Shown here piece by piece: positions 44,001-55,352 of a stretch of 64,000 nt of DNA (within the stretch, counting starts at the first letter, position 1; every line of letters begins with the position of its first letter). The position numbers and the translations under genes are program-made. The stretch comes from Micractinium sp. NFX-FRZ. Taxonomy: Eukaryota; Chlorophyta; Trebouxiophyceae; Chlorellales; Chlorellaceae. Under the pieces are notes generated by a model. That model was not told the origin of the DNA, made no database searches, and saw only the letters and a list, made by a program, of their open reading frames with translations. The stretch spans positions 1 to 64,000 of the forward strand of contig JAPTJF010000122.1 in assembly GCA_029339195.1 (NCBI GenBank), in the 5' to 3' direction.

Positions 44001-46815
44001 ATGCGCCTGCAGGCCGCCTGGCTGGTTCTGCTCGCTTGCAGCTCGGCTTGGGGCAGCCCCGAGCAGGATGTGATTGCCGCGATCGAGCAACAGGGCGGCC
44101 AGGCAAGTTGGTGGGTTGCGAGTGGCTTTGGGCACTGAGGCTGGCGGCGGCAAGCGGGGGCAAGGGGTACCGGTTGGCTCATCGCTCTTTCACGCGGGCC
44201 GCATTAGGACCCACAGAGTCACCTGTACCCCGCCGCAGGTGCACTTCACGATAGGCAAGCCGTGCAGCAGCTGCGAGCGGGGCGCTCTGGCGTCGCGCGC
44301 GTTCGCCGCCGGCGACGTGATTGCCCGGTTGCCCGCCAGCAGCACCCTTGCTGTGGGGCCGGGCACCCTACCCGAGGAGGCTCTCAAGCTGCTCAAAACG
44401 ATACACACAGACACGGGCGTCAACCAAACCTTCTCTGCTTTCCTGAGCTCCATGCCTGGCCTGGGTGACATGCTGGCGCCTGCCAGCCTGGCGCCAGCAC
44501 AGCTGTCGGAGCTGCAAATGCCAGAGCTTGTGAGTGGGAGGCACACAGAGTGTTATTCATGTCGTTCCGTGCCTGCTGTCACCCATCTGCCGTAGCGGCT
44601 GCCGCTGCTGCCACCCAACCCAATGCCGCATCTCCTGCTTGTGGTGCCGCCGCGGCACGCCACCCCACTGCAGTAGATGCTGCTCTGCTGTTGTTGCCCC
44701 ACTGCCGCAGCACCTGTTGCTGCTGCCGCCGCCCCACTGCCGTCGATGCTGCCGCCGCCCCTCTGCCGCAGGTGCTGCCACTGCCCTGGCTGCCATCGCT
44801 GCGGTCTGACAACACCTCCGCCGCTGCACGGTTGATGCCTGAGCTGCCACCGTGCTATCACTACCCCTGCCGCTGTCAATACCAGCCCCACTGCCACCCT
44901 GTCCTGCATGCCTACAGGAGAGGCTGGTGATGAGTCAGCAGAGGGAGGTCGAGGCTGCCTTTGGCAAGCAGGCAGACAGGCCTCCCTGGCTGACCCTGCA
45001 GCAGCTGCACCACATGACAGCAGTGGTGAGGGCGCCGGGCACGGCATGTGGCAGCGCTGCATGAGCATGCCGAGCGACGCACCACTTCCCGAATGCTGCC
45101 CGCGGGCCATGCCGCCAGGGCTGTTGGATGGTGGTGCCCGGTGCTGACCATGCAGGCTATCTGACCCTGAATGCACAAGTCAACCCCTCCCTGCAGCTGC
45201 GCACCCGCAGCTTTAGCAGCTTGCTGGGTGCGCGCCGCCTGGTGCCGGCCATAGACATGCTCAACCATGGGGAGCAGGCAAATACAGACATCAAGGGTGA
45301 GAGTGGACGTACTTGGAAGGGGTTGACCTGTTTTCTTTTGCCAGGCAGTGGCGATGCTGGTACCACGAGCCGGGTTTGCGGGCTCTGCACGCATGCCACA
45401 CTGCGAGCTGGCACTTGTAAGCAGCGTGCTCTGCACGCATGACACATTGCCAGCTGGCACCAGCAGCGCTCTGCACGCTGCCCCTACCTGACACGCCCCG
45501 CCTGCCCCGCCATGTAGGCGATGCCGGCGGCACGGCTGTGCTGCTAAAGGCGGTACGGCCCATCACGCAAGGAGAGGAGCTTCTTCTGCGGTACAAGTCG
45601 GGGGTACTGCACAGAGATGACGGCGCTTTCTTCCTCTACGGCTTCCTCCCACAGGCAAGCGCCAGCTCATTGCGCACCCGCCAGGACACCTGTACCGCCT
45701 GCACCCCCGCCTGTGAACCACCTGTCCCTCTTTCATCAGGCTGGCTGTGTGCCACACTGCACATCAGGCCACTCCTACTTACAGCCCTCCCTTGGGTGGG
45801 AAGGATGGTGACGTCTGTGCATTGCAGCCAACCACCTGCCTGCCAGCCTGGCCATCCCGCTGGCACCTCACCGCCGCCGCCCGCACCAGACACGCTCTCC
45901 TGCTGCGCCGCCCCGTCCATGCCTGCATCTGCAGGAGCACAGCCCTCCCCTGCTCTGCGCCCTCGATTTGCCGACCTACAGCGCTGCCAACCCTTGGAGG
46001 TACACCGATGCAAATGATGACAGATACGGTAAGAGCAATCAGGGGGTGGCAAAGGGTTGGAGTGGTTGTGGCCCTGCTGGACAGTGGCGGCCTCTGTGTG
46101 CGTGCTTCACAAGGCTTGACTTTCCTGCCTGCGCCGCTTCCTGCAACACTCTCCGCCCCGCTTGCTGCCTCTCACATGTCCCGCTCCTGCCCCGCTCACT
46201 GCCCGGGCAACTGTCCCACTCTTCACCCCACTCGCTGCACAAACCGCATCCCATGCTTGCCCCCTGCGCGCTGCAGTGCCGAATGCCGCCGGCCGCTGGC
46301 TGACAGACTTGCTGCTCCTCACAGAGTATGGCCGCCTGGCCGGCCTGCTGTCCAGCCAGCCCACCTCAGAGCAGGAGGACGAGCAGCTGCTGGCGGGCGG
46401 TGAGCTGGCGGGCGGCTGGAAGCAGAGGGAGCTGGTGCGCTTCCGCCTGCGCCGCAAGCGTGCGCTGCGGCAAGCTCTGGAGCGGATGGAGGCTGCCTGG
46501 GATGCGGCCCACCCAACAGCAGGCCTCCGGGCGCTGTGCAGGCCCGGCAGCAAGCCGCAGCAGGCGGGGAGTGCCAGCACAGGCGGGCAGTGCGTTGGCA
46601 GTGCAGCGCAGCTGGCAGCGCAGCTGAACCCCGCCAGTGCAGTGGCGGCATTGCCTGGCTTCTTGGTCAAACCGCTGGGCGTCCTTGTGCTGGCGGCACT
46701 GAAGCTGCGCCGCCTGGATGTGCTGCTGGGGCGGCCAGACGTGCTGGTGCTGCTTGCCTCTGCCGCCGCTGTCTTGTTCCTGACACGGCAGGGTGGCGGC
46801 AGGCATATGCTGTAG
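44001..46815 (+). CDS. SET-domain protein (Rubisco LSMT / SETD3-like) with signal peptide
   Basis: Predicted protein-lysine (or histidine) N-methyltransferase of the SETD3/LSMT class. Seven exons give 456 residues: 44001-44102, 44239-44529, 44918-45025, 45197-45296, 45518-45654, 45935-46028 and 46277-46815. SET motifs are ERGALASRAFAAGDVIARLP near residues 45-65, then LVPAIDMLNHG (NHS is usual), GEELLLRYKSG and FFLYGFLP. The rest resembles a Rubisco-LSMT substrate-binding region (NAAGRWLTDLLLL, LVRFRLRRKRALRQALERM). The N-terminus MRLQAAWLVLLACSSAWG looks like a signal peptide, and a hydrophobic helix VLVLLASAAAVLFLT lies near the C-terminus. Two introns start with GC (CAG|GCAAGT at 44103, CAG|GCAAGC at 45655). 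Substrate and topology are unknown. Confidence 0.85.
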
Positions 46816-47254
46816 CCTGCCACACATGCACCTGTAGCATCAGTGCTGAAAGGGCACCAAGCAGTGTAGAATGGGTGATCAGTGTAGCTGCGGCTGCCTT
46901 GCGGCTGAGCTGAGCTGAGCTGAGCTGAGCAGCGTGCATTCTGCTCCGCGAACTTCACTGCTCCCAGCAGCAGTCGGGCTGACCAATAATCTCACATGCT
47001 TGCCTCACCCTTGGGTGCACCATGATCACGGTCATGACGGATCAGTGGTGGACCGTCATCAACTTAGAAGTACACGATTACAACATTGTATCACAGTAAA
47101 CCGCACAGCCTGGCACCGCTGTTGATGATGCAACCATGGGACACTGTTCTGTGGCGATTGCAAAGAGTGGTTGTGGGGGCCGCCGCTTCGCGCGCTGGCG
47201 TGACATGGCCCAGGCCCCCCCAGCCCTCTCAACGCCTGCACGCACGCTTTACCC
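46816..47254. other. Intergenic, with a (GCTGA)n repeat
   Basis: About 440 bases between the SET stop and the next start. Five to six GCTGA units lie at 46903-46930. No gene or TGTAA seen. Confidence 0.6.
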
Positions 47255-49485
47255 ATGCTGGTCACCCATTTCTCAATCAATGGCGACATGCAAGCCCTGA
47301 AAGACCTGTCATCAAAGCTCGCCGGCTGGCCGCCCGCTGGTCGCGCGCAGGGCCCCAGGCCAGCCGTTCCGGTGCCTGCCTCAGCCTCGGCGGGCAGGGA
47401 GGCAAGTGCTGGTGCTAAGACTGCAGCAGCCGAGGCGCCTGGAACGCAGCTGGAGCTGTTCGCTTCGGGCGAGCACGGTGTAGCGGCTCAGGTGTGTTGC
47501 TTGAAATGCAATGCATGGCGAACGGGCTGCAAAGCCGCATAAGGTGTGAGGGTACTGTTGGAGATGACCCAACGGCTTGCGTCACCGACGTGAGGCGTCC
47601 CCTGCCCGGCTTGCAGGCCCTGCATGCCACGACACGCGGCACGCTGCTCTACTTGCGAGAGAGGGGGGTGCCTGTCGAGTTGGAAACCAAGCAGGCAGGC
47701 AATGCTGGCGGCAGCATGCGCTGGCTGGAGGAGGTGAGGCGGCCTGCGGCACGCCGTGTGCCCGCTCGCCTCCCTGGCGGCTGCTTGGCATGAATTGGTC
47801 CAGGCAGGAGCATCTGCCCTCCTCACCCCAGCCTGTGGTCCCACCACACTTGCATGTGGAGCTTTAAGGGCAATATACATCTCCTCACAGCTGCCGGCAT
47901 GTGGGCTGCAGGTCTGCCCTGGTGGCGCAGCCGCCCTGCCGGTGGCGCGCGACGCTGCCAGCGGGCGCTGCCTCTGCGGCGCTCCTGCCATCTGGGAGTC
48001 CTGTGAGCAGCGCTTTCCCGACGCCCGCGACCTCGGCAGTTAAGTACAACCGTGACCCTGTACCGTACCTCTGAACCCTGCCTCTGCAGGTGAGCAAAAC
48101 CTCGCAGGCAGCAGCAGGGAAGAGCTGCAAGGGAGCACAGCAGGCACAGCAGGCAGCGCGGCCTGCCGGTCTGTTGTGCTGGATGGAGGCACCTCAGCAG
48201 GACACCCCTGCCCAACCCCAATGCCCAGCATCTGAGCTTGACCCTCATGGCGCACTGACTGCACCGCCCTGCTGCCTGCTTGCAATCCAATCTAGCAGGC
48301 CGCTGGAGCAGCTGTCTGGTGGGGAGGTGGTGCTAGGGGACCTGGCTTCCCAGCAGCTCTCAGAGAGCGCGCTGCTGGGCACGCTGAGCCGCCTGCTGGC
48401 CAGCACAGACGAGGCAGAGGCAGCCGATGCTCAATGCCAGCTCAAGGTGGGGCGCTGCCTAATGTCATTTTTTTGAAAACGAGAAATGCTCATTGAGGCA
48501 TGCTGACTCGTTGCTTTCGCCACTGGCTGGTGCCCCAGTGGCTCCCGTAGGGTTCGTGGAGAAGCCACAAGGCAGCAGCCATGCACACCGCTCAAAGGAG
48601 AAAGCATTGCTGTCTCCCTGCCTGCGTGTGCGGCTTCACAGATCAATAGCTGCACCTTGTTGTCTGGGCTGCAGGCCACTATGTGGGCACTGGACGACTG
48701 GCTGGCGGAGCATGAGATGGCGTTTGTGGGGGGCGACGACCCTAACGCCACAGGTGGGCCGTGACCACGTGTTACCTCTACCCATCGGCATTCATGCCTG
48801 AGCATGCCCGCCAGCATGCCCTCTTGATTCTGGAAAAAACGGGCAGGCTTTGGAATGCGTGTGTCCTGCCTGGCTCACAGACTCCACCTGTAGTGGCCCG
48901 CCAGGGAGGCTTCACTGGCCCGATCAGCTCTCAGCACTGCCGGGCTCCCACATGCCTGCCTTGCTGGCGGCTCCCACCTGCCTCCCTCGCTGCCTGGCTC
49001 CCACCTGGCATGCCCTCCCTCCTTGCTGGCTGGCTGCTGCCTGCAGACTGCTACTTGGTCGTCCAGCTGGTGCACGTGTTCAATGCCGCCAACCTGTGGC
49101 GCGCGGGCACGCTGGGTGAGCGGTGGCGGGTTCAGCGGCTCAGTGGTTGCACCAATTTGCTGCATGCCAGGCAGGACCTCTTCAGCAGCTGAAATGCCAG
49201 CCGGCATGCAGCCCCTCTTTCGGTGCTGGATGGATCTGCCAGCCTGCAGTGCGGCTAGAAGCAGCAAGTGTGATGCGCTCATGCCGCTATGCATTGGAGT
49301 GCAGCTAGAAGCAGCCAAGTGTGATGCGATCATGCCGCTATGCCTTGGACTGCTGTGCAGGAGGCCCGTACCCACGGCTGGAGAGGTACTGCGAGGAGTG
49401 GCAGGCACGTGAGAGCTGGCAGGCAGCTGGCATTGACGAGGCCGAGGTGGCGGCGCTCTGGCGTGCCAGCATGCATCAGGATTGA
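47255..49485 (+). CDS. GST C-terminal-like protein (possibly DHAR/CLIC-like)
   Basis: Tentative glutathione S-transferase-fold protein. Placed exons: 47255-47491, 47617-47733, from 47891 to about 48000-48040, about 48296-48446, 48675-48753, 49047-49115 and 49361-49485. The last three join in frame to give WALDDWLAEHEMAFVGGDD, then PNATDCYLVVQLVHVFNAAN and YPRLERYCEEWQARESWQ. This is the usual GST C-terminal pattern of a helix, N-cap Thr-Asp and a terminal helix. The N-terminal exons (LYLRERGVPVELETKQAG, then PALPVARDAASGRCLCG-like sequence) would be the thioredoxin-like half but lack a clear CPxC motif. The junction between the third and fourth exons is unresolved. An Ala-rich stretch lies near residues 35-60. 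Confidence 0.55.
49250..49350. repeat. ~55-bp direct repeat upstream of the last GST-like exon
   Basis: Two copies of CTAGAAGCAGC...TCATGCCGCTATGC within the intron 49116-49360. Confidence 0.8.
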
Positions 49486-49829
49486 TGAAGGGGAGCAGTG
49501 CAGGAGGGGACAGCCTGGGGGGAATTCTGCGTGTGCGCCAGGCTCGCCCTGTTTGATGAGCCATGCCATCAATGGCGAGAGCTCGGCTGTGCAGGCATGC
49601 ATGCATTTGTCGACACAAGTAAGTCATGCAATGCCCCGCTGGGATCCCTGCTGCCCAGTTCGGATGTGTCCTTGACCATCCACCTGCTTGCTTTCTCTTG
49701 GTGGCTGAATGCGCTGGATCGTGCAATGTGTCTACAAAAGTCAAACACTGGAACCACTCTTCAAGCGAACTGAGCACATGCTGACAGCCCGTGGGCATGC
49801 CAGCGCTGCCGCGCCATACAGAGTGCCCC
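49486..49829. other. Convergent 3' flanks, GST-like / HIBCH
   Basis: About 340 bases with no recognisable gene or TGTAA motif. Confidence 0.55.
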
Positions 49830-52800
49830 TCACAGCCGCGAGTGCATCGCCTTCTCGGGCGCCGCCGGCACCGCCGGAAGCTGCAGCTCCCGCCCCGGCG
49901 GCAGCGGCCGGAAGAACTGGGCCACGTGATCAGGTGTGACCTGCACAACAACAAGAAACGTGGCGTACATGTGAATCAGTACTGCACAGTCAGGGCAGGG
50001 GAGAGGATGGGGGCAGGGACGGTGTTCATACGTGCCGCTGCCTGCTGCCCCCATGCTCAGGTGCAGGCACCGCCCTACACAGAAGGCCCCGGCGCGCTGC
50101 CCGCTCCCGTCCTCGAAACTTGCGGGCGCCCACCGGGGGTTGGCCACAGGTGCACAGGACCAGGCCATGATTCGACCAGCCACGCAAGCACGAACAACAT
50201 GCACATTCCAACTGGCCCTGCCCCGCTCACGTCCTTGAGGCTTGCGGGCGCCCACACCGGGTTTCCGCTGCGGTGGATGAGCGCCGCCTGCACGCCTGTG
50301 TAAAAGTCGGAGGCCACATCTGTGACGCAGCGGTGGACCTGCAGGGAGGGAACCAGTGTGCGTGTTGAATGCCTGCAGTCATCTGTTTATCTGTCTTTAT
50401 ATATCTGTTTATCTGTTTATCTGTCAGCTTGCCACGTGGACCTGCTTGGGGTGGCATCTGGTGGAGGCATCTGGCAGTTGTCTGAGAGCGCAGCGCTTGA
50501 TCTGCGGGGTGGGGAGTGCAGCGGGCACAAGCGTGGCGCAAGTTTCAGTTGTTTGCGCCCGTGTAAAAATCAGAGGCAGCATCTGTGGCGCAGCGGTGGG
50601 ACCTGCAAGGAGGGGCCAGGCACATGCTTTGCTCAGCCAGGTGCACGCTGCCGTGGATGGCCTGCATTGCACAAGAAGAGGCAGAGGCGGGAGGAGCACC
50701 ATGGAGCACCGTGGAGACCCTGCAGTTGTGGGGGCGGGCAGGGGAGGGTGCCCAGCATGGCACATGTCTTGACCCGCACTTCACTCGTTTCACGCAGCTC
50801 CAACAGCTGGGCAGCCTGGCAGTTGCGCGGGGGCGCCTTGCTGCAGGCACACTCCAGCAAACCACCCTGCACGCCCGGTGGCATCCGTCCATCCGCCTGC
50901 CCACTCATCCCCCCTTCCCCGCTCCTCACCATCGTCCTCTCCGTCGGCCAGCTGGCACCCACACCCACGCCGACCACGCACCTGACTGTCCTCAATTCAC
51001 CACTGCCAGATAACCCAGCCCGCAGGCCCACCCTAACACTTGCCACACCCACCATTCGGTTCTCCATTTGCAGGCAGGCCCCCAGGTCCATGCGCGCGCC
51101 CCGCCGCAGCTGCTCAAAGGAAACCTTCTGAGAGGTGGGCGATCCCCTGCAGAGCGAGGCAGCGATAGGGGCGGTGGGAGATGAAGAAGAGTACCACATA
51201 GTAGAGGGCGTGTGGTTGAGGAAGCCACCAGGAAGTCACGGGAAAGACCAGCAGTCAGCGCACAGGATGGAAGGCAGTACAGCTGGGCGGGCAAACAGGG
51301 AGGCAGGATGCAATGCAGGCGGGGGAGCAGCGTCACAATCGGTGAGGGGCAATACGCTGGGCGATGGGGAAGGCAGAGGTTGGTGCAGGCGGGCGGGTAG
51401 CAGAAATCAGTAGTGATGTGCAGTACGCTGGGGCATGAGGACGGCAGAGATGAGTGCAGGCGGGCGGGTGATGTCAGGTTTGCGCCGCCCGCCCGCCTGC
51501 ACTCACCTGTACCTTCCTCAAAGCCCAGCGTACTGCCCACCACCAGCGGCACAGGCAGAGGCATGGGCAGATCTGCGCCCACGGCCAACAGGCATGGCTA
51601 GCACAACGGTACCCTCTAGAGGTTCCACCCTGCTGACCCCAAGTGCTTTGCCCCCCGCCACCGCTCGCCCCCTCACTTGGACATGAGGCCGATGGTGTCG
51701 ATGCCCCACTGCCCGGCGCGCTCGCAGGCCTCGTAAACTTCCTCCACGCTCTGCCTGCCCCCAAAGCAGAAGTCGATGTCGGCCCTGCAGGCAAGGTTGG
51801 GGGCATCTCGATATTCAGGGGGGCAGGGAAAAGAAATGGCGGAATGCCTCCTCCCATGCTCTGCATGCCTGCCTGCAGAAGTCGATGTCGGGCCCTGCAA
51901 ACACAAGGTAAGCAACAGCTCAATCAATTGTAAAGGGGCGGAGAGACGGCTGGATGGCATGCCTCCTCCCGTGCTCTGCCTCCCTGCCTGCCAGTAGCAG
52001 CCGCAAAGCAGCCTCAGCACAGCTGCAGAGGACGGCCAGGGAGGGTCAGATTGTGGCCGGCAGGGGAGGGGTGGGCCGGGTTGTTCAACATGAAAGGGGC
52101 TGCGGGCCCGGCCTGGCGGGAGCGGGGTTGGGGCGGCGGCGAGCACGGGTGACGCCGCTGAGGTCATACGCTGAGGTCATACACAGCTGAGGTCATACAC
52201 ATACTGCAGACACTCACCGCATGCCTTCCAGCTGCCCCTGCGGCAGCGCCTCCTTCTTCTCGTAGGAGGACAGCACCTCCCCCAGCACGCCTGCAGCCAA
52301 GGAGCGTGCACAAGGACATGCTGAGACAGCAGAGAAGAGGCAGCGCAGTGCAGCAGGATAGCACGGGCATGGGCAAACACTGGATAACGTCGTCATGCAT
52401 GCTGTGCTGTGCTGTGCAAGGCATGGCCGTATCCTGCCTGTGGGCCCCGCCGCGCCGGCAGCGCAATTGTGTGCTTGCCTGCATCGCTGGCCTTGGCCCC
52501 GAGGTCAACAATCGCCTGCTGCACCTGCAGATGAGCGGGCACAGGCAGGAACGGGGGCAGTGCCCTCAGAGGACCGCAGCAGGACCACAGCGGGGCCACA
52601 GCAGGACCACAGCAGGACCACAGCAGGATCGTGTGGCTCCCCACCTCCGGAGCCCCTCCTTGCCCCCATCCCTCCAGCCACCGCCGCTGCAGCCGCGGCC
52701 TGGCCTGCAGCTGCTAGCCCGAATATTTAATGGCCAGCTCTGTGACTGCTACTCACTGTGTCCACCGGACCACCGCCCAAGCGAACTCTTGATCACGAGG

Positions 52801-54684
52801 GCTTCTTGGCTAAGGCCCACCCCTACCTACCTGACAGAGGTATTTCGAGGGGATGTAGTGCGTGGCGATGCCCGCACGCCGCACATCCACGCCCTGCAGG
52901 CAGGGGCAGGTTGGAGCAATTGGTGGGCAGGTTGGCAAGGCAGGGGGAGACGAGCGGGTAGCTCGCCCAGCTGACGCACGTTCGCCCTGATGCCCACTCA
53001 CATGCCAGTCCCACTGCGGCCCACCCATACAACCCTCGCCTGCTTGGTGAGGCCTGGCCAGCGCTGCCTGGCAAGCCCAGGCCCGCACTGCCCCTTAGGC
53101 ACCCACATTCAGGCACGCGGCAATGAGTGTGAATGCCCAGCCCTCCCTTGCCTGCCCGGCTGCACACATGCTGCCATGTCCTCGCCTCGCCCCACCCTCC
53201 CCAATCACCCACCTTGAGCCGCGCGCCGGTGAGGGCCAGGTACATGCCCAGGCCCCCGTGCAGGCGGGGCAGGAAGTGGGAGCCGCCCACGTCGGGGTAC
53301 AGCCCAATGGCACACTCGGGCATGGAGAAGACGGTGCTGCAAAAAAGTCGGTACCGAGAAAAGTGGCAAGTTTTTGTGTCCAACCAGCTCGACCAACATG
53401 CTGGCGTCCTTTCCATGACATCATACAGTCTCTCTGTCACCACCCCCTCCTGCACTCCAGCCCCTGCCCAGCCCATCCCACACACAACATGCTCAGCCCA
53501 GGCCACCCTCCTCACCGCTCGGTGGCCACCCGGAAGGTGCCGTGCACCGACACGCCCACGCCTCCCCCCATGCAGATCCCGTCGATGAGGGCGACATGGG
53601 GGGTGCGCAGGCGGGAGATGAGGTAGTTGAGGCGGTACTCCGAATAGAAAAACCTGCGGCTGGATGGGAGGCAGGGTTTTGGCTGAACAGGTGGCCATAC
53701 AAGGTTCGGCAGGCCAGCAGGACATGCACAGGCCTTCAGCTATGGTGGCCAGTCAGAAAGTGAGGACGGCATGGCAGGGAGCGGCGGGCGGAGCAGATTG
53801 ACAGCTGGCAGCAAGTCCAGCAGGAGCTCTCCCACCTGAGCCCCCCACCTCACGCTCAAAACCGCCCCGCCAGGCACCGCTGCACACACCAACGTCTTCA
53901 CAGCGACACGTCACAGGCACCTGGGTCTTCACACTCCTTGCCAGCAAATCACGAGAGGCAGCATGAGGCAGCATAAACCAACCGGTTGGGCAGCCGGTCA
54001 GCCAGTGCTGGGCAGCCCAGCCCAAGCGCCAGCAGCCCTCCCTCCCTCCAGTCCTCCCTTGTGCCCACCTGAGTGCCTCGTCAAACCGCCCCGCCAGCCC
54101 CTGCTGCACAACCGTCTTTACGTCACCGCCCGCACAAAAGGCCTTGTCGCCGGCACCCTGCACCGGGCAGGCGAAGGGAGGGGGCACGGCACCACGTACA
54201 GCATATCTCATGCCACATCCTCCCCTGTAGCAACATCCTTCCTCGGCTGTGAGCACCCAAAACCTTGCAGCACACACCCACGCCCTTCCAGCACCCACCT
54301 TGAGCAGGATGCAGGCCACGCCTGGGTCCGCCTCCCACCGCTGGTAGAGCTCGTACATGCGCTCCACCATGTTTGTGTTGAGGGCGTTGAGGGCGCGAGG
54401 GCGGTTGAGGACAGCCACTGCCGCATGGCCGTGCACCTCGCCGAGCACCTGTGGGGTCGGCCATGGTGGTCAGGTGTAAGGGGTTCAATGTTAGGGGTTA
54501 GCCATGAGGGCAGGGTGAATGGCAGGGGCTCCGTGAGAGCGCCGGTTGGCCGGGCGAGCGGCTGGGCGCCACCTCGGTCCACCTGCTGCATGTGCGAGGC
54601 GCGCGGGCGCACCAGCAGCCCCAAAAGAGTCTGTAAGCAGACCCCCAGCCAGCATACCTCGGGCTCTGCTGACGCGGTGCTCAT
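49830..54684 (-). CDS. 3-hydroxyisobutyryl-CoA hydrolase (crotonase family) with PTS1
   Basis: Hydrolyses 3-hydroxyisobutyryl-CoA in valine breakdown; the plant homologue CHY1 is peroxisomal. Twelve exons give 376 residues: 54658-54684, 54299-54448, 54069-54157, 53516-53653, 53213-53336, 52831-52893, 52479-52524, 52218-52290, 51677-51784, 51053-51146, 50231-50338 and 49830-49940. Family motifs: [74 protein letters not shown], then [13 protein letters not shown] and [19 protein letters not shown]. The oxyanion-hole Gly residues and the Glu/Asp region ([12 protein letters not shown]) are intact. The protein ends HSRL, a canonical PTS1 tripeptide, so peroxisomal import is likely. One intron is GC-AG (CAG|GCAAGC, after 52479). 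Several splice boundaries have intronic copies. Confidence 0.94.
50560..50610 (-). repeat. Copy of an HIBCH exon start in the preceding intron
   Basis: The exon starting at 50338 ([15 protein letters not shown]) has a copy starting at 50602 that reads [15 protein letters not shown] in the shifted frame, with the CAG acceptor retained. Further copies in this gene: exon start 51784 at 51894 (110 bases), exon end 50231 near 50100-50135, and exon end 54069 near 53846-53910. Confidence 0.85.
51346..51535. repeat. Direct and inverted repeat cluster in an HIBCH intron
   Basis: Units containing CAGTACGCTGGG...TGCAGGCGGGCGGG occur at about 51346-51405 and 51420-51470 on the plus strand, and inverted at about 51484-51533. 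The last two could pair as a hairpin with a loop of roughly 15 bases. All lie in the intron 51147-51676. Confidence 0.75.
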
Positions 54685-55352
54685 GGCGGCTGCTGAGACT
54701 TGGGAGCCGGCTGCTGCGACTCCCGCCGACGAGCGTGTCAACGGTGGCGGCGCCCAACCAGGCACAGTCGGTGCGGCGATCCCGGCTGTCGGGAGCGGCT
54801 TGGCCTGCGCCTGACGGGTTGCCGCGCAGCAGAAAGCAAGTCTGGTTGCAGAGGCGCGCAGCCGGGCCAGCATAAGACGGACACCCGATGGCGCGCGTCG
54901 GCACGACTGCCACGGCACCCGGTGCGGGTCAGAGCTGATCGGAGGTACACACAAATGTGTGGGGCGTGTCGGCGACGGCCAAGGCGCTGGCGAGATGACT
55001 GATCATGAAGCCTACCTGGCGGCGGCGCTGACCGTGCGGCCCTGAGCTGTGCCTGCTCCACTATGTGGCATTCGGGTTACATCCGGCAATTGAAAAAGCA
55101 CGCCACCGAGCTAAAGATAGACTGCTTGCAAATCCAGAGGGACCTGATGAGGCGGCTGAGTGCACTGCCTGTTGGCGGGCGTTGCTGCCGCCGAATGGAG
55201 CGGCGGCACGGCAGGGGCGCGCGGTCCGCAGCCGCCCCCTCCCCCTGCTGTCTGAACACAGCCAGAATTTGAGGCAGAGAGCATGGCAAACGCTGCAGCG
55301 CCGGTTCCTGAGGACCCGGGCTGCCCGGGCGCAGCTGCGCCCCCCTCCAGCC
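54685..55352. other. Intergenic: HIBCH 5' flank and RRM-gene 3' flank
   Basis: About 670 bases, no gene supported. TTACA at 55077-55081 (TGTAA on the minus strand) lies about 275 bases past the RRM stop and may be its poly(A) signal. Confidence 0.5.

Noticed and set aside
51535..51590. Possible HIBCH exon encoding [11 protein letters not shown] with a GT donor
   Set aside because: Its frame does not fit between the exons at 51677-51784 and 51053-51146, which join directly and match the family ([13 protein letters not shown]).
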